DNA of 27,041 nucleotides from a virus. This document shows positions 1 through 8,344 of this stretch, in pieces. Both the position numbers and the translations under genes were made by a program. Within the stretch, counting starts at the first letter, position 1. Each line of letters begins with the position of its first letter. Where the stretch lies: positions 1-27,041 of IMG/VR virus record IMGVR_UViG_3300009110_000013. One strand, 5' to 3'. The notes under the pieces were generated by a model that worked only from the letters and a program-made list of their open reading frames with translations, did not search any database and was not told the origin of the DNA.

Positions 1-6
1 CATAAA

Positions 7-336
7 GTGAAACCGTGGCAGCAAGCAATCCAATGGCACGCAGAAAACTCAGAGATGGCTTTCGAGCAGCTATTAAAAGCCTGCTTGAACGATGGCTTTG
101 TATGGTCATCGCCCAGCGAGTTCTGTCTCTTCGCCAAAGTGAAGGTGAAGGATGGCAAGCTGGTGGAAGGCAGGGCGAATGCTTGGTTGATAATCTTGGC
201 AGCGGGCAACAAGCCATTCAAGCGACTGATGAAGATGGCACCGCATCCGATGAAATACATTTGCTTTCATCGTGGAGATCGCAACAGCAAATTGCATGTG
301 CATGAATGGGATAACTTTAAGAGAAAGGTAAAATAA
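7..336 (+). CDS. Small phage protein of unknown function upstream of internal virion genes
   Basis: 109 residues from a GTG start. The frame is open to base 1, so the true start could lie outside the window. The protein is rich in Trp and aromatic residues, with a central hydrophobic stretch (AWLIILAAG, about residues 59-67) followed by a basic segment and a C-terminal HVHEWDNFK. I see no catalytic motif. It sits directly before the T7-like internal virion genes, where T7 carries its small gene 13, but I cannot show homology to gp13. Its stop overlaps the next ATG by one base (TAATG), implying co-translation. Function unknown; a role in virion assembly is inferred from position only. Confidence 0.6.
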   Translation: MKPWQQAIQWHAENSEMAFEQLLKACLNDGFVWSSPSEFCLFAKVKVKDGKLVEGRANAWLIILAAGNKPFKRLMKMAPHPMKYICFHRGDRNSKLHVHEWDNFKRKVK

Positions 337-1193
337 TGGGATCAATATTTAGACCAAAAGTGCAGGCTCCGCCGGAACGGTCGTACTCAAATGAGCTTCG
401 TGAAAATTTAGAAGCACAAATTTCGCTTGCACCAGAGCTTTACAGGAGTGAATCCAGCGAGGAGTACGGGCAACCGGCTTATGCAAGGCTGGGCCTGCGC
501 ACCTTGGAAGAATCTCTGATGGGCAACGAGGACAACCGTGGCCTGCTGGAAATCTATCGTGACTCAGTGACGCCGAGCATGGCACGCACTGAGGCCGAGG
601 CTAATCGCATAGCCCGCGAGAGCAACTTGGAAGATGTTGAGCGATACGGTGCGCGAGCGCGTGCAGCACTTTTGGAGAGTGATCCCCTCCTCAAACGTGC
701 CAGCGACTTGGCGATGAACCGTGCGCTGGAAGGCATGGACAAGGAACACGACCTGCGCCGTTTCCGCCAAGGGCTGCGAGGCGCACAGACAGCACGCGGC
801 ATGGCGTACCAACCCTTTGCGGCAGCAGAGGAGAGTTACTTTAGCGGGCAGGAACAGGAAGCCCGCGACCAACGCCGCTTGATGCAACTACAACAAGCGA
901 TGGGACAACGGCAGGCTCTTACTGGCGACCCGTTCATGCAGATACTTGGCAGACCCGGACAAGCATTTGGTGCGGCTCAAGGCTTTGGGCAGCAAGGCTT
1001 TGCGCTGGGGCAAACGGCACCTCGGTTGTACTCGCCAGAATCTCAATATGGAGCCGACCTGAGAGCAGGCAATCAGCAGACATTCTTGGGCGCACAAGCA
1101 GCGCAGGCACAGGCACGGGCTGGCATTATGGGTGGATTGTTTGGTGGGTTAGGAGCATTAGGCGGTGGCTACCTGTCACGCCCAAGAACGTAA
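336..1193 (+). CDS. Probable internal virion (ejection) protein, gp14-like by position
   Basis: 285 residues. The N-terminal two thirds is charged and helical (many Glu, Arg, Ala). The C-terminus is Gln/Ala/Gly-rich and ends in a glycine-rich hydrophobic stretch (about residues 264-280, GIMGGLFGGLGALGGG), the kind of tail common in small podoviral ejection proteins that associate with membrane. It is the first of three consecutive genes of 285, 664 and 1382 residues; T7 gp14-gp15-gp16 has the same order and increasing size. SD AAAGG lies about 8 bases before the ATG. The role as an ejected core protein is inferred from order and composition; sequence homology to T7 gp14 is not evident by eye. 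Confidence 0.6.
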   Translation: MGSIFRPKVQAPPERSYSNELRENLEAQISLAPELYRSESSEEYGQPAYARLGLRTLEESLMGNEDNRGLLEIYRDSVTPSMARTEAEANRIARESNLEDVERYGARARAALLESDPLLKRASDLAMNRALEGMDKEHDLRRFRQGLRGAQTARGMAYQPFAAAEESYFSGQEQEARDQRRLMQLQQAMGQRQALTGDPFMQILGRPGQAFGAAQGFGQQGFALGQTAPRLYSPESQYGADLRAGNQQTFLGAQAAQAQARAGIMGGLFGGLGALGGGYLSRPRT

Positions 1194-1205
1194 AGGAAAA
1201 ACATT

Positions 1206-3200
1206 ATGGCGAATCCTTATAGTAAATATAGTGGCGCACGGGTGCAACCGCTCCCGTCTGGGTATTTGGAAGCGTATGGTAACGTGGGGCGCAGCCTCGG
1301 CGCAGGAATAGCAGGCGCAGGGAAAAGTTTGGCCGAAGGCATCCAGAAGTACCACCAGAACAAGGAGGAGCGGGCGATACTTGAGGGCAGGCTGGGGGCC
1401 GCGTTGAAGGCCCATACAGATAACCCGGATTTGTTTCCACTAGATGACAAAGAGAAGGCTGAGTTAAACACTCTTGGCGAGTTGAGCTTGAACAATCTGC
1501 GCAAGATGGCAGGCAAGTTTGAGGCGGCGCAGGCGTTAAACTGGAAAGCAGCCACGCATCAGTTGGAACTTGAGAAGTTGCAAGCAGAGAAGCAAGCCGC
1601 CCAAGCCAGAGCAGCAGCAGAGAAGCAAAAGGCTGCGGAGGAAGCAGCCACGCAGGCCAAAGAGAAGCAATCGCTGGGAGCTTGGCAGCGTTTCCACGGG
1701 GTTTTGCCACCGGAGAACGCGGAAGTGTTAGGCACCTATGTACCGAGCGAAGGCGTCTCGCGCCTGCCGGGTGCGCCGGAGCCTAACCTAATCCCTGAAT
1801 GGGCTGCGCCCAGCCGCGAGATTCACGATGAACTGCCCAGCGGCGTGGAGTCTGGCAAGCTTACCGAGGAGCAGGCATTCGGCTTGTCCAAGGTGGCCGA
1901 TGTGGATACCGGCGAAAAGATGTTGGAGTCTTTGGAGGAAGACCCTGCGGGCGATACATCTACCAGCCGGATGAGGGAGCTTGCAGAATACGAAAGAAGG
2001 GTGGAGCAGCAGGAAAATGAACTGGGGAGGAAGCTGAACGTTAAGGAAGATGACGCAATTCGCGCAGACCTCAACCTTCCAACCTCAACGGATCGTCAGG
2101 CAAAAATCAATGAAGCGAAAAAAATCGCAGCAGACGCAACTCATGCGGAAAACCGTAACAAACTGCATGAGATTACCAAGCGGGTTGCCGAGGCCGAAGC
2201 AACGATCAAGGAGGCAGATGCCACGCCGGAGGCTATCGCTCACCGGAAGGGGATGCGTCAGCTATCCATGACGGCGCAGGTAACTCAGAACATGCTGGCT
2301 GCGCAGAAGGTTCTTACGCCTGAACAAATTCTAATGAGGGACACCCTAGCCAAACATGAGATGGACTTGGCGAAGGAACGATTGGAAGCGGCTGAATGGG
2401 CCAACAACCCTGAACTTCGGGAGCAGGCAAAGGTTAAGCATGATTTGGAAGTCCGACTCGCGGAACAGCGCATCGTGCAAATCCAGCAGGATATGAATAC
2501 TAAATTTGCTGCTGATCCCGTTCGGCTTAAAATCTTGCAGCAGACCCTTGAGAAAGCCAAAGCTGACCATGCTGCAATGGAGACTCCGGAGGAGCGGCAA
2601 GTCAGGCTGCGAAACGAAATCGCTGACCTTAACCTGAAACTGCAAAGGTCAACGCTGAATGCGCAGGAGATCGCGGAGAATGAAAAGGTCATCAAGGCGA
2701 TTAATGACGGCAAGGTGCAAACCCTGCAAGTCACAGACGCGGAGGGTAATGTTGTTCCCGGCTATTTGTTTACTCGCCCCAGCGCAGACCAAGGGTGGCA
2801 ACTAATCAATACCAATCCCAATCTGGGGCCAACAGGGTATGCGCGTGATGTGTCTGCTGACGAAGCCGCAAAGTGGAATGAGCAATTAAAAGAAATGGGA
2901 GTCAACTATCGTTATGTGCCCGCCCCGGCCCCCGGCAAGGCTGGCAAAGAAACTTGGCTCCTGAAACCGATGGGATCGTTCAACATGATGCGCGACCTAA
3001 TGAGCGGAACAGGCGGAACAGGCGGCGACGGCCCAAGTACAGTCACAATAAACGGTATGAAAGTTGTACCGGGGCCGCTAGACCCTAATTTGTCTGAAGT
3101 TGAGAAGGGATATAGTATCGGAGACAAGTTCATCGACGAAAAGACAGGGCGGCGGTGGATAAGAGTTAAGGACGGCAAGCGGCCACTATCCAAGGAGTAA
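1206..3200 (+). CDS. Probable internal virion (ejection) protein with long coiled coil, gp15-like
   Basis: 664 residues. From about residue 115 to 500 the protein is dominated by Ala, Glu, Lys, Gln and Leu with heptad-like spacing, so a long helical or coiled-coil structure is likely; for example an A/K/E/Q-rich run lies at about 120-155. The C-terminal 150 residues are more globular and contain a Gly/Thr-rich linker (about 598-606). T7 gp15, the tube-forming ejection protein, is of similar size, is helical and occupies the same place in gene order. SD AAGGAAAA precedes the ATG. It is separated from the upstream gene by 12 bases and the downstream gene by 3, so it is in the same operon. No enzymatic motif seen. 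Confidence 0.6.
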   Translation: MANPYSKYSGARVQPLPSGYLEAYGNVGRSLGAGIAGAGKSLAEGIQKYHQNKEERAILEGRLGAALKAHTDNPDLFPLDDKEKAELNTLGELSLNNLRKMAGKFEAAQALNWKAATHQLELEKLQAEKQAAQARAAAEKQKAAEEAATQAKEKQSLGAWQRFHGVLPPENAEVLGTYVPSEGVSRLPGAPEPNLIPEWAAPSREIHDELPSGVESGKLTEEQAFGLSKVADVDTGEKMLESLEEDPAGDTSTSRMRELAEYERRVEQQENELGRKLNVKEDDAIRADLNLPTSTDRQAKINEAKKIAADATHAENRNKLHEITKRVAEAEATIKEADATPEAIAHRKGMRQLSMTAQVTQNMLAAQKVLTPEQILMRDTLAKHEMDLAKERLEAAEWANNPELREQAKVKHDLEVRLAEQRIVQIQQDMNTKFAADPVRLKILQQTLEKAKADHAAMETPEERQVRLRNEIADLNLKLQRSTLNAQEIAENEKVIKAINDGKVQTLQVTDAEGNVVPGYLFTRPSADQGWQLINTNPNLGPTGYARDVSADEAAKWNEQLKEMGVNYRYVPAPAPGKAGKETWLLKPMGSFNMMRDLMSGTGGTGGDGPSTVTINGMKVVPGPLDPNLSEVEKGYSIGDKFIDEKTGRRWIRVKDGKRPLSKE

Positions 3201-3203
3201 AAC

Positions 3204-6200
3204 ATGCCGGAACAAGACGAGCTAAAGCGTGATAAGGATGGGTTTATTCTGCCACCGTCAATGCAGCGCAGGCCGGTTGAGCCTGCCGAACTAAAGCGTG
3301 ACAAGGATGGTTTTATTCTGCCGCCATCGCAGCAACGCATTCCTTCATCCCTAGACGTTAACGAGTCAGTGCGGCGGCATCATTCGCCCCAGCCTGAGTT
3401 GTTAGGGCTTACGCCAGCGGAGATGAATCAGCCGGTGGGGTCTTCTCGCGAGCCGCGCCAGAGAGCCACCATCGGGCCTGCCCCTACCTTTCTTGGCTCG
3501 CATAATCTTTACTATGCCAAGAAGCGGGCGGGCGAAATCCTGTGGGGCAAGGATGACCCGTTCAAGTTGCCGCATGAACAGTCCACCTTTGATCGCCTTG
3601 GCGTCATGGGCGGGCCGGTCAGCGAATTGACGGGTATCCCCATGACCAAGGGGCAGCGGGAAGAATACTCCCGCATGGGCGGCGGCCTGGCTGGCGGCAT
3701 CAAGGGCTCCCAGTACGGCATGCGCTCCGGTAACTGGCGTAAGGGACTAATCGGCGGAGTGCTGGGAGGATCGCTTGGTGGCACAACGGCACAAGCTGTT
3801 ACTTCAGGCACCTTGCCCACACCGGGGCAACAATTACAGGAAGGCGTTTATGGCGTGGTGCCAAGTGCCATTAGGCCGGGGATAGGAGCCGTTAAGGGTG
3901 CGGTGCAGATGGGCGGCAGACTGGCTGCTATCAACGAGACAGCACTGCAAACCCAGTCCTTAATCGACAAGGGGGAGCCTGCTGACCTTTCGCCTGCTGC
4001 TGTCATTGAGCGCAACCTATTAGCAGCAGGCTTGGGCGGCGTGCTTGGTGCCGTGGCTGGACGCAAATGGACACGCGAGGCGGTGGAGAATGACGTTGAT
4101 CTTTCCCCTGCACTGCACGCCCTGCGCGCACGGGTAACGCACTGGGAGTCGCGCATGCAAAACGCAAAGCATGCACCAAAGGGGAGTACACACCCAAAAC
4201 ATTTAGAAAAACGAAATGCCAAGTTTCAAGATAAGCTGAAAGAAGCGCAAAAGGATTTGGATGATTTCATAAACGACCCTGAGTTTATGCTGAAGCGACC
4301 CGGCTCGCGCCAGTCCGTGCGTATATCACAAGTGATTCGTGAAGGCGTGGAAGGAAACGCTGGTTATGACGCAAATGAAGCTCTGGCGAAAACTTACCTG
4401 CGCTTTGGGCAACTGGAAGATGCACCCAAGTCATACAAGCGGCAGGCGCAGGAGCATTTTGATGCGGTGAAGTATCATTTGAGTTCACGCTTCCACCCGC
4501 TCAAGGCGTTGGAGCGCGATGTGCGTGCCTCCCGTGGAATGGGCAAGCCAGTGCATGACTTGGGAGCCAAGTTTGAGATGCTGCCGGGATCATACTCCAA
4601 AGCCGAGCTTGACCTGTTGAAGTTTGACGAATCGGTGACGAAGCGGCTGCACGACATGGCGAAGGAAGGCACATGGGGCCAACGCCTTGTCGCCCAGCTC
4701 TATAAGGAGCGACTGAACTCTGTGGCGAAGGAAGGCACATGGGGCAAAAGCAAGGACAGCATGGCTGAGGTGCGCAAGGACTTTGATGTTTACATGTTCC
4801 TGAACCGCACCAAGCAGCGGCTTCAACGGGTGGATGCGCTCAAGGCAGAGCAGGCTCAGGTGCAGGATGAGATTAACAAGCTGACCAAGGTTAAGGAGAA
4901 TCAGCGCACCCCCGAAGAAGTAGCGTACCTGAAAGAATTGACGGAACATCAAGCCAGACTAAACGAAACCCCTGACAAGTCGGTTGCTGGATATACAATT
5001 CAGAGTGTTGACGAGCAGTTAATGGCCCTGCGTTCCAAGTTGGGGGAGGAAAACCACGCCGAGTTTGGGAAAATCTCAAATGTATTTCAGGAGCAGGCTG
5101 ACATAGCATTAAGATTACAGGTTGAGTCAGGGCGGATGCCCAAGGACAGGTATGACGCCATTAAAGCGGAAAATGATTTCTATGCCCCGTTCCGGGTGCA
5201 GGGTGCATCTAAAAGAATAGATGACGCAGCACTGAAAGGCAGTGTCATTGACACTCAAAAGGAATACACGCAAGCCATCAAGGGGATCACTGACAAAGAC
5301 TTCATGCTGCACGGCATCGTGGAGCAAATGCGCAACATGGTGTTCACTTCCCGCACCTTGTCAGAAAAGAACCTGCGCATGCAGGATTTTGCGAAGATGG
5401 CGGACTTGGACATTGACGGGCGGTTTGTGCGGCAAGTGCCAGCCGAGCGCACTCGCGCCAAGGAGGGGCACAGCTTTGTCACTGTGCTGAAAGACGGCGA
5501 GGCAGTTCGCTATGAAGTAGCCAATGATGTGGCCGAACCGATCAAGAACTTTGGGGAGGTGTCAAAGGGTTTGGGAACGGTAGCCCTGCGAGCTTCGGCC
5601 ATGCCATTTAAAATGGGTGCCACAGGGCTAAACATTGCCTTTCAGGGTAAGAACCTTTTTCTGGCTGACTTGCCACGGGCTGCGCTGATTAGTCATTACG
5701 GAATTAAAAACCCCGTGGATGTGGCGCGGTTCACTGGCGACTATGTTCACTCCCTGTACTCAGCTATTACCGGCAACTTCTCCACCGCCAACCAACTGTA
5801 CCGCGAAGCGATGGAGGCAGGAGTGCTTCGGTCTGGCTTGCAGCAGATGATTTCGCCAGAAGCGTTGATGAACTATAAGAAGTTAGATGCTGGCCCCGGC
5901 GTGGTGGATACGCTTTCAAAGTTTGGCAACGTCATCGAAGAAAGTTTCAAGGTGCTGGGCACCAAGCGGGCGATCCGCCTGCACGGGGCAAAGAATGTCC
6001 AAGAGTTGCTTGAGCGGAACCCAGAAGCCATCACTGAGATTCGCCGGATGATGGGGTCGCCAGACTTTTCAAGGTTTGGCAAGAGCATGGAGACAGCAAA
6101 TTTGTGGTTCATGTTTATGAACGCTCGCACACAGGGTGTCATTAGTGATGCCAGCAGGCTGGGTAGCGTACACACTAAAAAGGGTAGGTCTGCCCTGACC

Positions 6201-7352
6201 CGCATGGGGATTGCCGTGGGCGGGCCGACAGCAGCTTTGTGGGCTTACAATAGGGCAAACCACGCCGAGGATATGAAGCTGGTGCCCCAAAGAGACAAAG
6301 ATAATAACCACATTATATTTACGGGCAGCTACATAACGGACGAACATGGAAACGTGTTGCCAGATTATCACAAAATCCCCAAGCGGGAGGCTGCGAAAAT
6401 GTACGCTAACACGTTGGAAGCAGGGTTGGAGTTCATGGCGGAAAGGAACCCGGAAGCCTTGGGAGCGTGGGCAACCCAAATGGTTGAGAATCTATCTCCG
6501 ATTAACATTGAAGGAGACACAGCAGGGGAGCGGCTAGAGAGCATAGGGTCAGGGCTTCACCCTGTACCACGCATGTTTGCGGAACTGGGTTTCGCTGGAA
6601 GAGAGGGGCGGTCACTGTGGCAACACCGTGATTTGATGTCTCCCTCGATGGCGGATGCGAAACCGCAAAACCAATACACTGACCGCACGCCAAAGGAAGC
6701 CATTAGATTGGCGCACTGGATACATAAGAAGTCTGGCGGCAAGGCACCGGATGTATTGCGTAGCCCGATTAAGTTGAACCACTTAATACAGGGAACCACA
6801 GCAGGGTTGTTGTCACAATTTATGCCTGACGAACCCAAGCGTGGGCGTTCTGAATTTCGGAACCACTGGATCGTGCGCAGTCTTGGCAGCAGCTTTATGT
6901 CTGGCGGCTACAAGTACGATGACGAAAGGGCCAAGCTCATTAGGCAATTAAGACAGGAAGCGGCTAACGACACAGTTGTTGGTATGCGGGATTCCCGCAA
7001 GTTTGTGGATGAACGGGGGGGTAAAACGCCCAACCGTATTATGAGGGAGTTCATTGATTTACACCCATTGCGGAATGATGACCGCACTCCCAACTGGGAC
7101 AACCAACGGCAACTGCAAAGGGTGGCGGATCGCATAGCTGAAATTCAGCGCGGCATTAAGATTGAAGACAGGGTTATTCGTAGCCTGCCCAATAAGCAAC
7201 GCGCCAAGTTTATCACGGAGCAGTTGGATGGGGTGTCTGATTCAATGCAGTTGGACTACATTAGGACGTACATGAAAAAAGGCCTCCTTACCGAGGATGT
7301 CGCCAAGTACATGATTGATGACTTGCGGGAGATTTTCCAAAGAAATAAATGA
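3204..7352 (+). CDS. Giant internal virion (ejection) protein, gp16-like / large polyvalent-type protein
   Basis: 1382 residues, close in length to T7 gp16 (about 1318). The N-terminus carries a duplicated 14-residue motif, ELKRDKDGFILPPS, at residues 6-19 and 29-42. Glycine-rich hydrophobic stretches lie near residues 158-200 and 270-286 and could be membrane-active. The middle is helical and contains a repeated AKEGTWG. A C-terminal region near 930-1000 (FMFMNARTQGVISDASRL) resembles, from memory, the LPD38-type domain of large phage proteins. I do not see a clear lytic transglycosylase motif at the N-terminus, unlike T7 gp16. The likely role is passage of DNA across the cell envelope as part of the ejectosome. 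The stop overlaps the next start by 4 bases (ATGA). Confidence 0.6.
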   Translation: MPEQDELKRDKDGFILPPSMQRRPVEPAELKRDKDGFILPPSQQRIPSSLDVNESVRRHHSPQPELLGLTPAEMNQPVGSSREPRQRATIGPAPTFLGSHNLYYAKKRAGEILWGKDDPFKLPHEQSTFDRLGVMGGPVSELTGIPMTKGQREEYSRMGGGLAGGIKGSQYGMRSGNWRKGLIGGVLGGSLGGTTAQAVTSGTLPTPGQQLQEGVYGVVPSAIRPGIGAVKGAVQMGGRLAAINETALQTQSLIDKGEPADLSPAAVIERNLLAAGLGGVLGAVAGRKWTREAVENDVDLSPALHALRARVTHWESRMQNAKHAPKGSTHPKHLEKRNAKFQDKLKEAQKDLDDFINDPEFMLKRPGSRQSVRISQVIREGVEGNAGYDANEALAKTYLRFGQLEDAPKSYKRQAQEHFDAVKYHLSSRFHPLKALERDVRASRGMGKPVHDLGAKFEMLPGSYSKAELDLLKFDESVTKRLHDMAKEGTWGQRLVAQLYKERLNSVAKEGTWGKSKDSMAEVRKDFDVYMFLNRTKQRLQRVDALKAEQAQVQDEINKLTKVKENQRTPEEVAYLKELTEHQARLNETPDKSVAGYTIQSVDEQLMALRSKLGEENHAEFGKISNVFQEQADIALRLQVESGRMPKDRYDAIKAENDFYAPFRVQGASKRIDDAALKGSVIDTQKEYTQAIKGITDKDFMLHGIVEQMRNMVFTSRTLSEKNLRMQDFAKMADLDIDGRFVRQVPAERTRAKEGHSFVTVLKDGEAVRYEVANDVAEPIKNFGEVSKGLGTVALRASAMPFKMGATGLNIAFQGKNLFLADLPRAALISHYGIKNPVDVARFTGDYVHSLYSAITGNFSTANQLYREAMEAGVLRSGLQQMISPEALMNYKKLDAGPGVVDTLSKFGNVIEESFKVLGTKRAIRLHGAKNVQELLERNPEAITEIRRMMGSPDFSRFGKSMETANLWFMFMNARTQGVISDASRLGSVHTKKGRSALTRMGIAVGGPTAALWAYNRANHAEDMKLVPQRDKDNNHIIFTGSYITDEHGNVLPDYHKIPKREAAKMYANTLEAGLEFMAERNPEALGAWATQMVENLSPINIEGDTAGERLESIGSGLHPVPRMFAELGFAGREGRSLWQHRDLMSPSMADAKPQNQYTDRTPKEAIRLAHWIHKKSGGKAPDVLRSPIKLNHLIQGTTAGLLSQFMPDEPKRGRSEFRNHWIVRSLGSSFMSGGYKYDDERAKLIRQLRQEAANDTVVGMRDSRKFVDERGGKTPNRIMREFIDLHPLRNDDRTPNWDNQRQLQRVADRIAEIQRGIKIEDRVIRSLPNKQRAKFITEQLDGVSDSMQLDYIRTYMKKGLLTEDVAKYMIDDLREIFQRNK

Positions 7353-7780
7353 ACAGCAAAGGCCACGGAGTTGCTGCCGAGTTAGCGGTAGCGGCTGAAC
7401 TGGCACGCAGGGGCAACGGGGTGGCGTGGCCGGTGGGCGACAATGAGTCGTATGACCTCATTGTTACGGGGGAGTCTGGCAAACTTTATCGCACTCAGGT
7501 TAAGAGTGCCAGCCAGAACAAACACGGCTCCTACAAGATTCCCTTCACCTATGGGCGCGGGGTGAAGACTATGTACACCAAGCAGGACATCGACATGCTG
7601 GTGGCGCGGCTACCCTACAATGAGGACTACAAGGAGGTCGCGCGAGCGGGGTATTACATTCTCCCCATCGCAGATATTAAAGTGGGTAAAGGAACTTTTT
7701 ATCCGCCCGGAAAAGGCAGACACCCGCAGTGGGTGTGTCAATACGAGAAGTACCGCGACAACTGGGGCGCATTCAAATGA
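7349..7780 (+). CDS. Small PD-(D/E)XK endonuclease-like protein (group I intron-associated type)
   Basis: 143 residues. The N-terminus KGHGVAAELAVAAELARRG (Glu11), then VAWPVGDNESYDLIV (Asp36) and LYRTQVKSAS (Gln50, Lys52), form the acid...D...QxK pattern of the PD-(D/E)XK fold. They match, from memory, the family first described with group I introns (PDDEXK_5). These proteins are predicted DNA endonucleases or resolvase-like nucleases. It overlaps the upstream ejection gene by ATGA, so it is expressed late with structural genes, which is odd for a DNA-metabolism enzyme. No intron is visible here. Possible roles are a homing-type free-standing nuclease, debranching of packaged DNA, or degradation of competitor DNA; the choice is not supported by sequence. 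Confidence 0.7.
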   Translation: MNSKGHGVAAELAVAAELARRGNGVAWPVGDNESYDLIVTGESGKLYRTQVKSASQNKHGSYKIPFTYGRGVKTMYTKQDIDMLVARLPYNEDYKEVARAGYYILPIADIKVGKGTFYPPGKGRHPQWVCQYEKYRDNWGAFK

Positions 7781-8022
7781 GACTGCCAAGGCTCAACAGC
7801 TTATGCGTTGTGCGCTGGCACGACATCACCGGCTGGATCAACGAACCGATGCGCAAGGCCAAGCCCCAACCCTGCAAGACCGTGGGCTGGCTGGTGAGGG
7901 TGGAGAAGAACTACCTTGTTGTAGCCACCAGTGTCTACGAAGGCGAAGGCGATGACCCCACCATCGACGGCTGTGCGATTCCACTGGGGTGCATTGAGTC
8001 CGTCAAGAAGCTGAAAGAGTGA
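7777..8022 (+). CDS. Small conserved phage protein, unknown function
   Basis: 81 residues from the ATG at 7777, which overlaps the upstream stop as ATGA; a longer in-frame start at 7729 would overlap the nuclease by 52 bases and is not needed. Recognisable pattern: VVRWHDITGW near the N-terminus, CKTVGWLVRVEKNYLVVATSV in the centre, and AIPLGCIESVKKL at the end. Similar compact beta-rich proteins are widespread in tailed phages and are annotated as hypothetical. It is the last gene of the left structural operon and is followed by a hairpin that may terminate transcription. No catalytic residues can be assigned. Confidence 0.65.
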   Translation: MRLPRLNSLCVVRWHDITGWINEPMRKAKPQPCKTVGWLVRVEKNYLVVATSVYEGEGDDPTIDGCAIPLGCIESVKKLKE

Positions 8023-8032
8023 CGCGCACCAT

Positions 8033-8059
8033 GCTCCCCCAAAAGAGGTTTGGGAGGGC
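8033..8059 (+). terminator. Candidate terminator hairpin after the structural operon
   Basis: CCCCCAAA (8036-8043) pairs with TTTGGG plus GGG (8049-8058, one bulged A) around a five-base loop. It lies just after the last structural gene. No strong T-run follows, so intrinsic termination may be weak. Confidence 0.4.
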
Positions 8060-8090
8060 ATGTTACTTACTTGGCCTCGCAAGAGTTAAA

Positions 8091-8120
8091 TGCACCAAGA
8101 TGCACCAGCTTAAAAGGTGC
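8091..8120. repeat. Left cluster of TGCACC repeats (candidate integrase arm sites)
   Basis: TGCACC at 8091-8096 and 8101-8106 (10-base spacing, one helical turn) and an inverted partial copy GGTGC at 8116-8120. The same hexamer recurs to the right of the tRNA core, so the repeats flank the presumed crossover site as arm-type sites do in lambda-like attP. Confidence 0.5.
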
Positions 8121-8153
8121 GTAGTTTCTGGGGAAAAATAGCGGAACCAGCCT

Positions 8154-8192
8154 TTAGAAGACCGCTGCTCTATCCAACTGAGCTACGGGAGC
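8154..8192 (-). other. attP: attP core: 5' half of a tRNA-Arg(UCU) gene
   Basis: Read on the minus strand, this 39-base block starts GCTCCCGTAGCTCAGTTGG and contains the 5' acceptor strand, a complete D arm, the 5' anticodon strand (GCGGT) and the loop CTTCTAA with anticodon TCT (8158-8156). Similarity stops right after the loop: the next bases do not pair with GCGGT and there is no T arm, so this is not a functional tRNA. It lies beside an integrase gene and between arm-type repeats, which is the signature of an attachment site identical to a host tRNA-Arg gene. Crossover is expected in or near the anticodon loop. The phage carries the 5' half; most tRNA-targeting phages carry the 3' half. 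Confidence 0.75.
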
Positions 8193-8204
8193 AAATCATT
8201 ATTA

Positions 8205-8219
8205 CCCTGTAAAACAGGG
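8205..8219. repeat. Short inverted repeat between attP core and int promoter
   Basis: CCCTGT-AAA-ACAGGG, a perfect 6-base stem. It could be a protein site (excisionase or regulator) or a small hairpin. On the minus strand it precedes a TAATAAT (8204-8198) that could be a -10 box for the tRNA half, though no good -35 is present. Confidence 0.3.
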
Positions 8220-8231
8220 CTTAACTTCCAG

Positions 8232-8260
8232 TTGACACCCTTTTGGTGTTCTACTATAAA
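8232..8260 (+). promoter_or_regulatory. Near-consensus sigma70 promoter for the integrase
   Basis: TTGACA (8232-8237), exactly 17 bases, then TATAAA (8255-8260). Transcription would begin near 8267, downstream of the in-frame ATG at 8243, so that ATG cannot be the start for this transcript; the next in-frame ATG is 8345. The TGCACC repeats downstream lie in the transcript leader, so integrase bound at arm sites could repress its own gene. Confidence 0.7.
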
Positions 8261-8270
8261 CACGCTCGTT

Positions 8271-8334
8271 GGTGCATTAAGGTGCACAAAGAGGCCCAAA
8301 ACGTGCACCACGTGCACCATGCACCAAAGTGCAC
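8271..8334. repeat. Right cluster of TGCACC/GGTGCA repeats (candidate arm sites or operators)
   Basis: GGTGCA at 8271 and 8281 (10-base spacing), TGCACC at 8304, 8313 and 8320, and TGCAC at 8330. With the left cluster this gives about eight copies around the tRNA core. The sites sit between the int promoter start point and the int start codon. They are candidate arm-type binding sites for the integrase N-terminal domain, or operator sites; nothing in the sequence separates these. Confidence 0.5.
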
Positions 8335-8344
8335 TACACCTCCC

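Noticed and set aside
1204-1710. Minus-strand 168-codon frame
   Set aside because: Shadow of the ejection gene; low-complexity Leu/Pro/Ser and no start signal.
2285-2734. Minus-strand 149-codon frame inside the coiled-coil gene
   Set aside because: Ser/Cys/Leu-rich composition typical of the antisense of an E/K/A-rich coding sequence.
8154-8192. Functional tRNA gene
   Set aside because: Only the 5' half is present; the 3' anticodon strand, T arm and acceptor 3' strand are absent.
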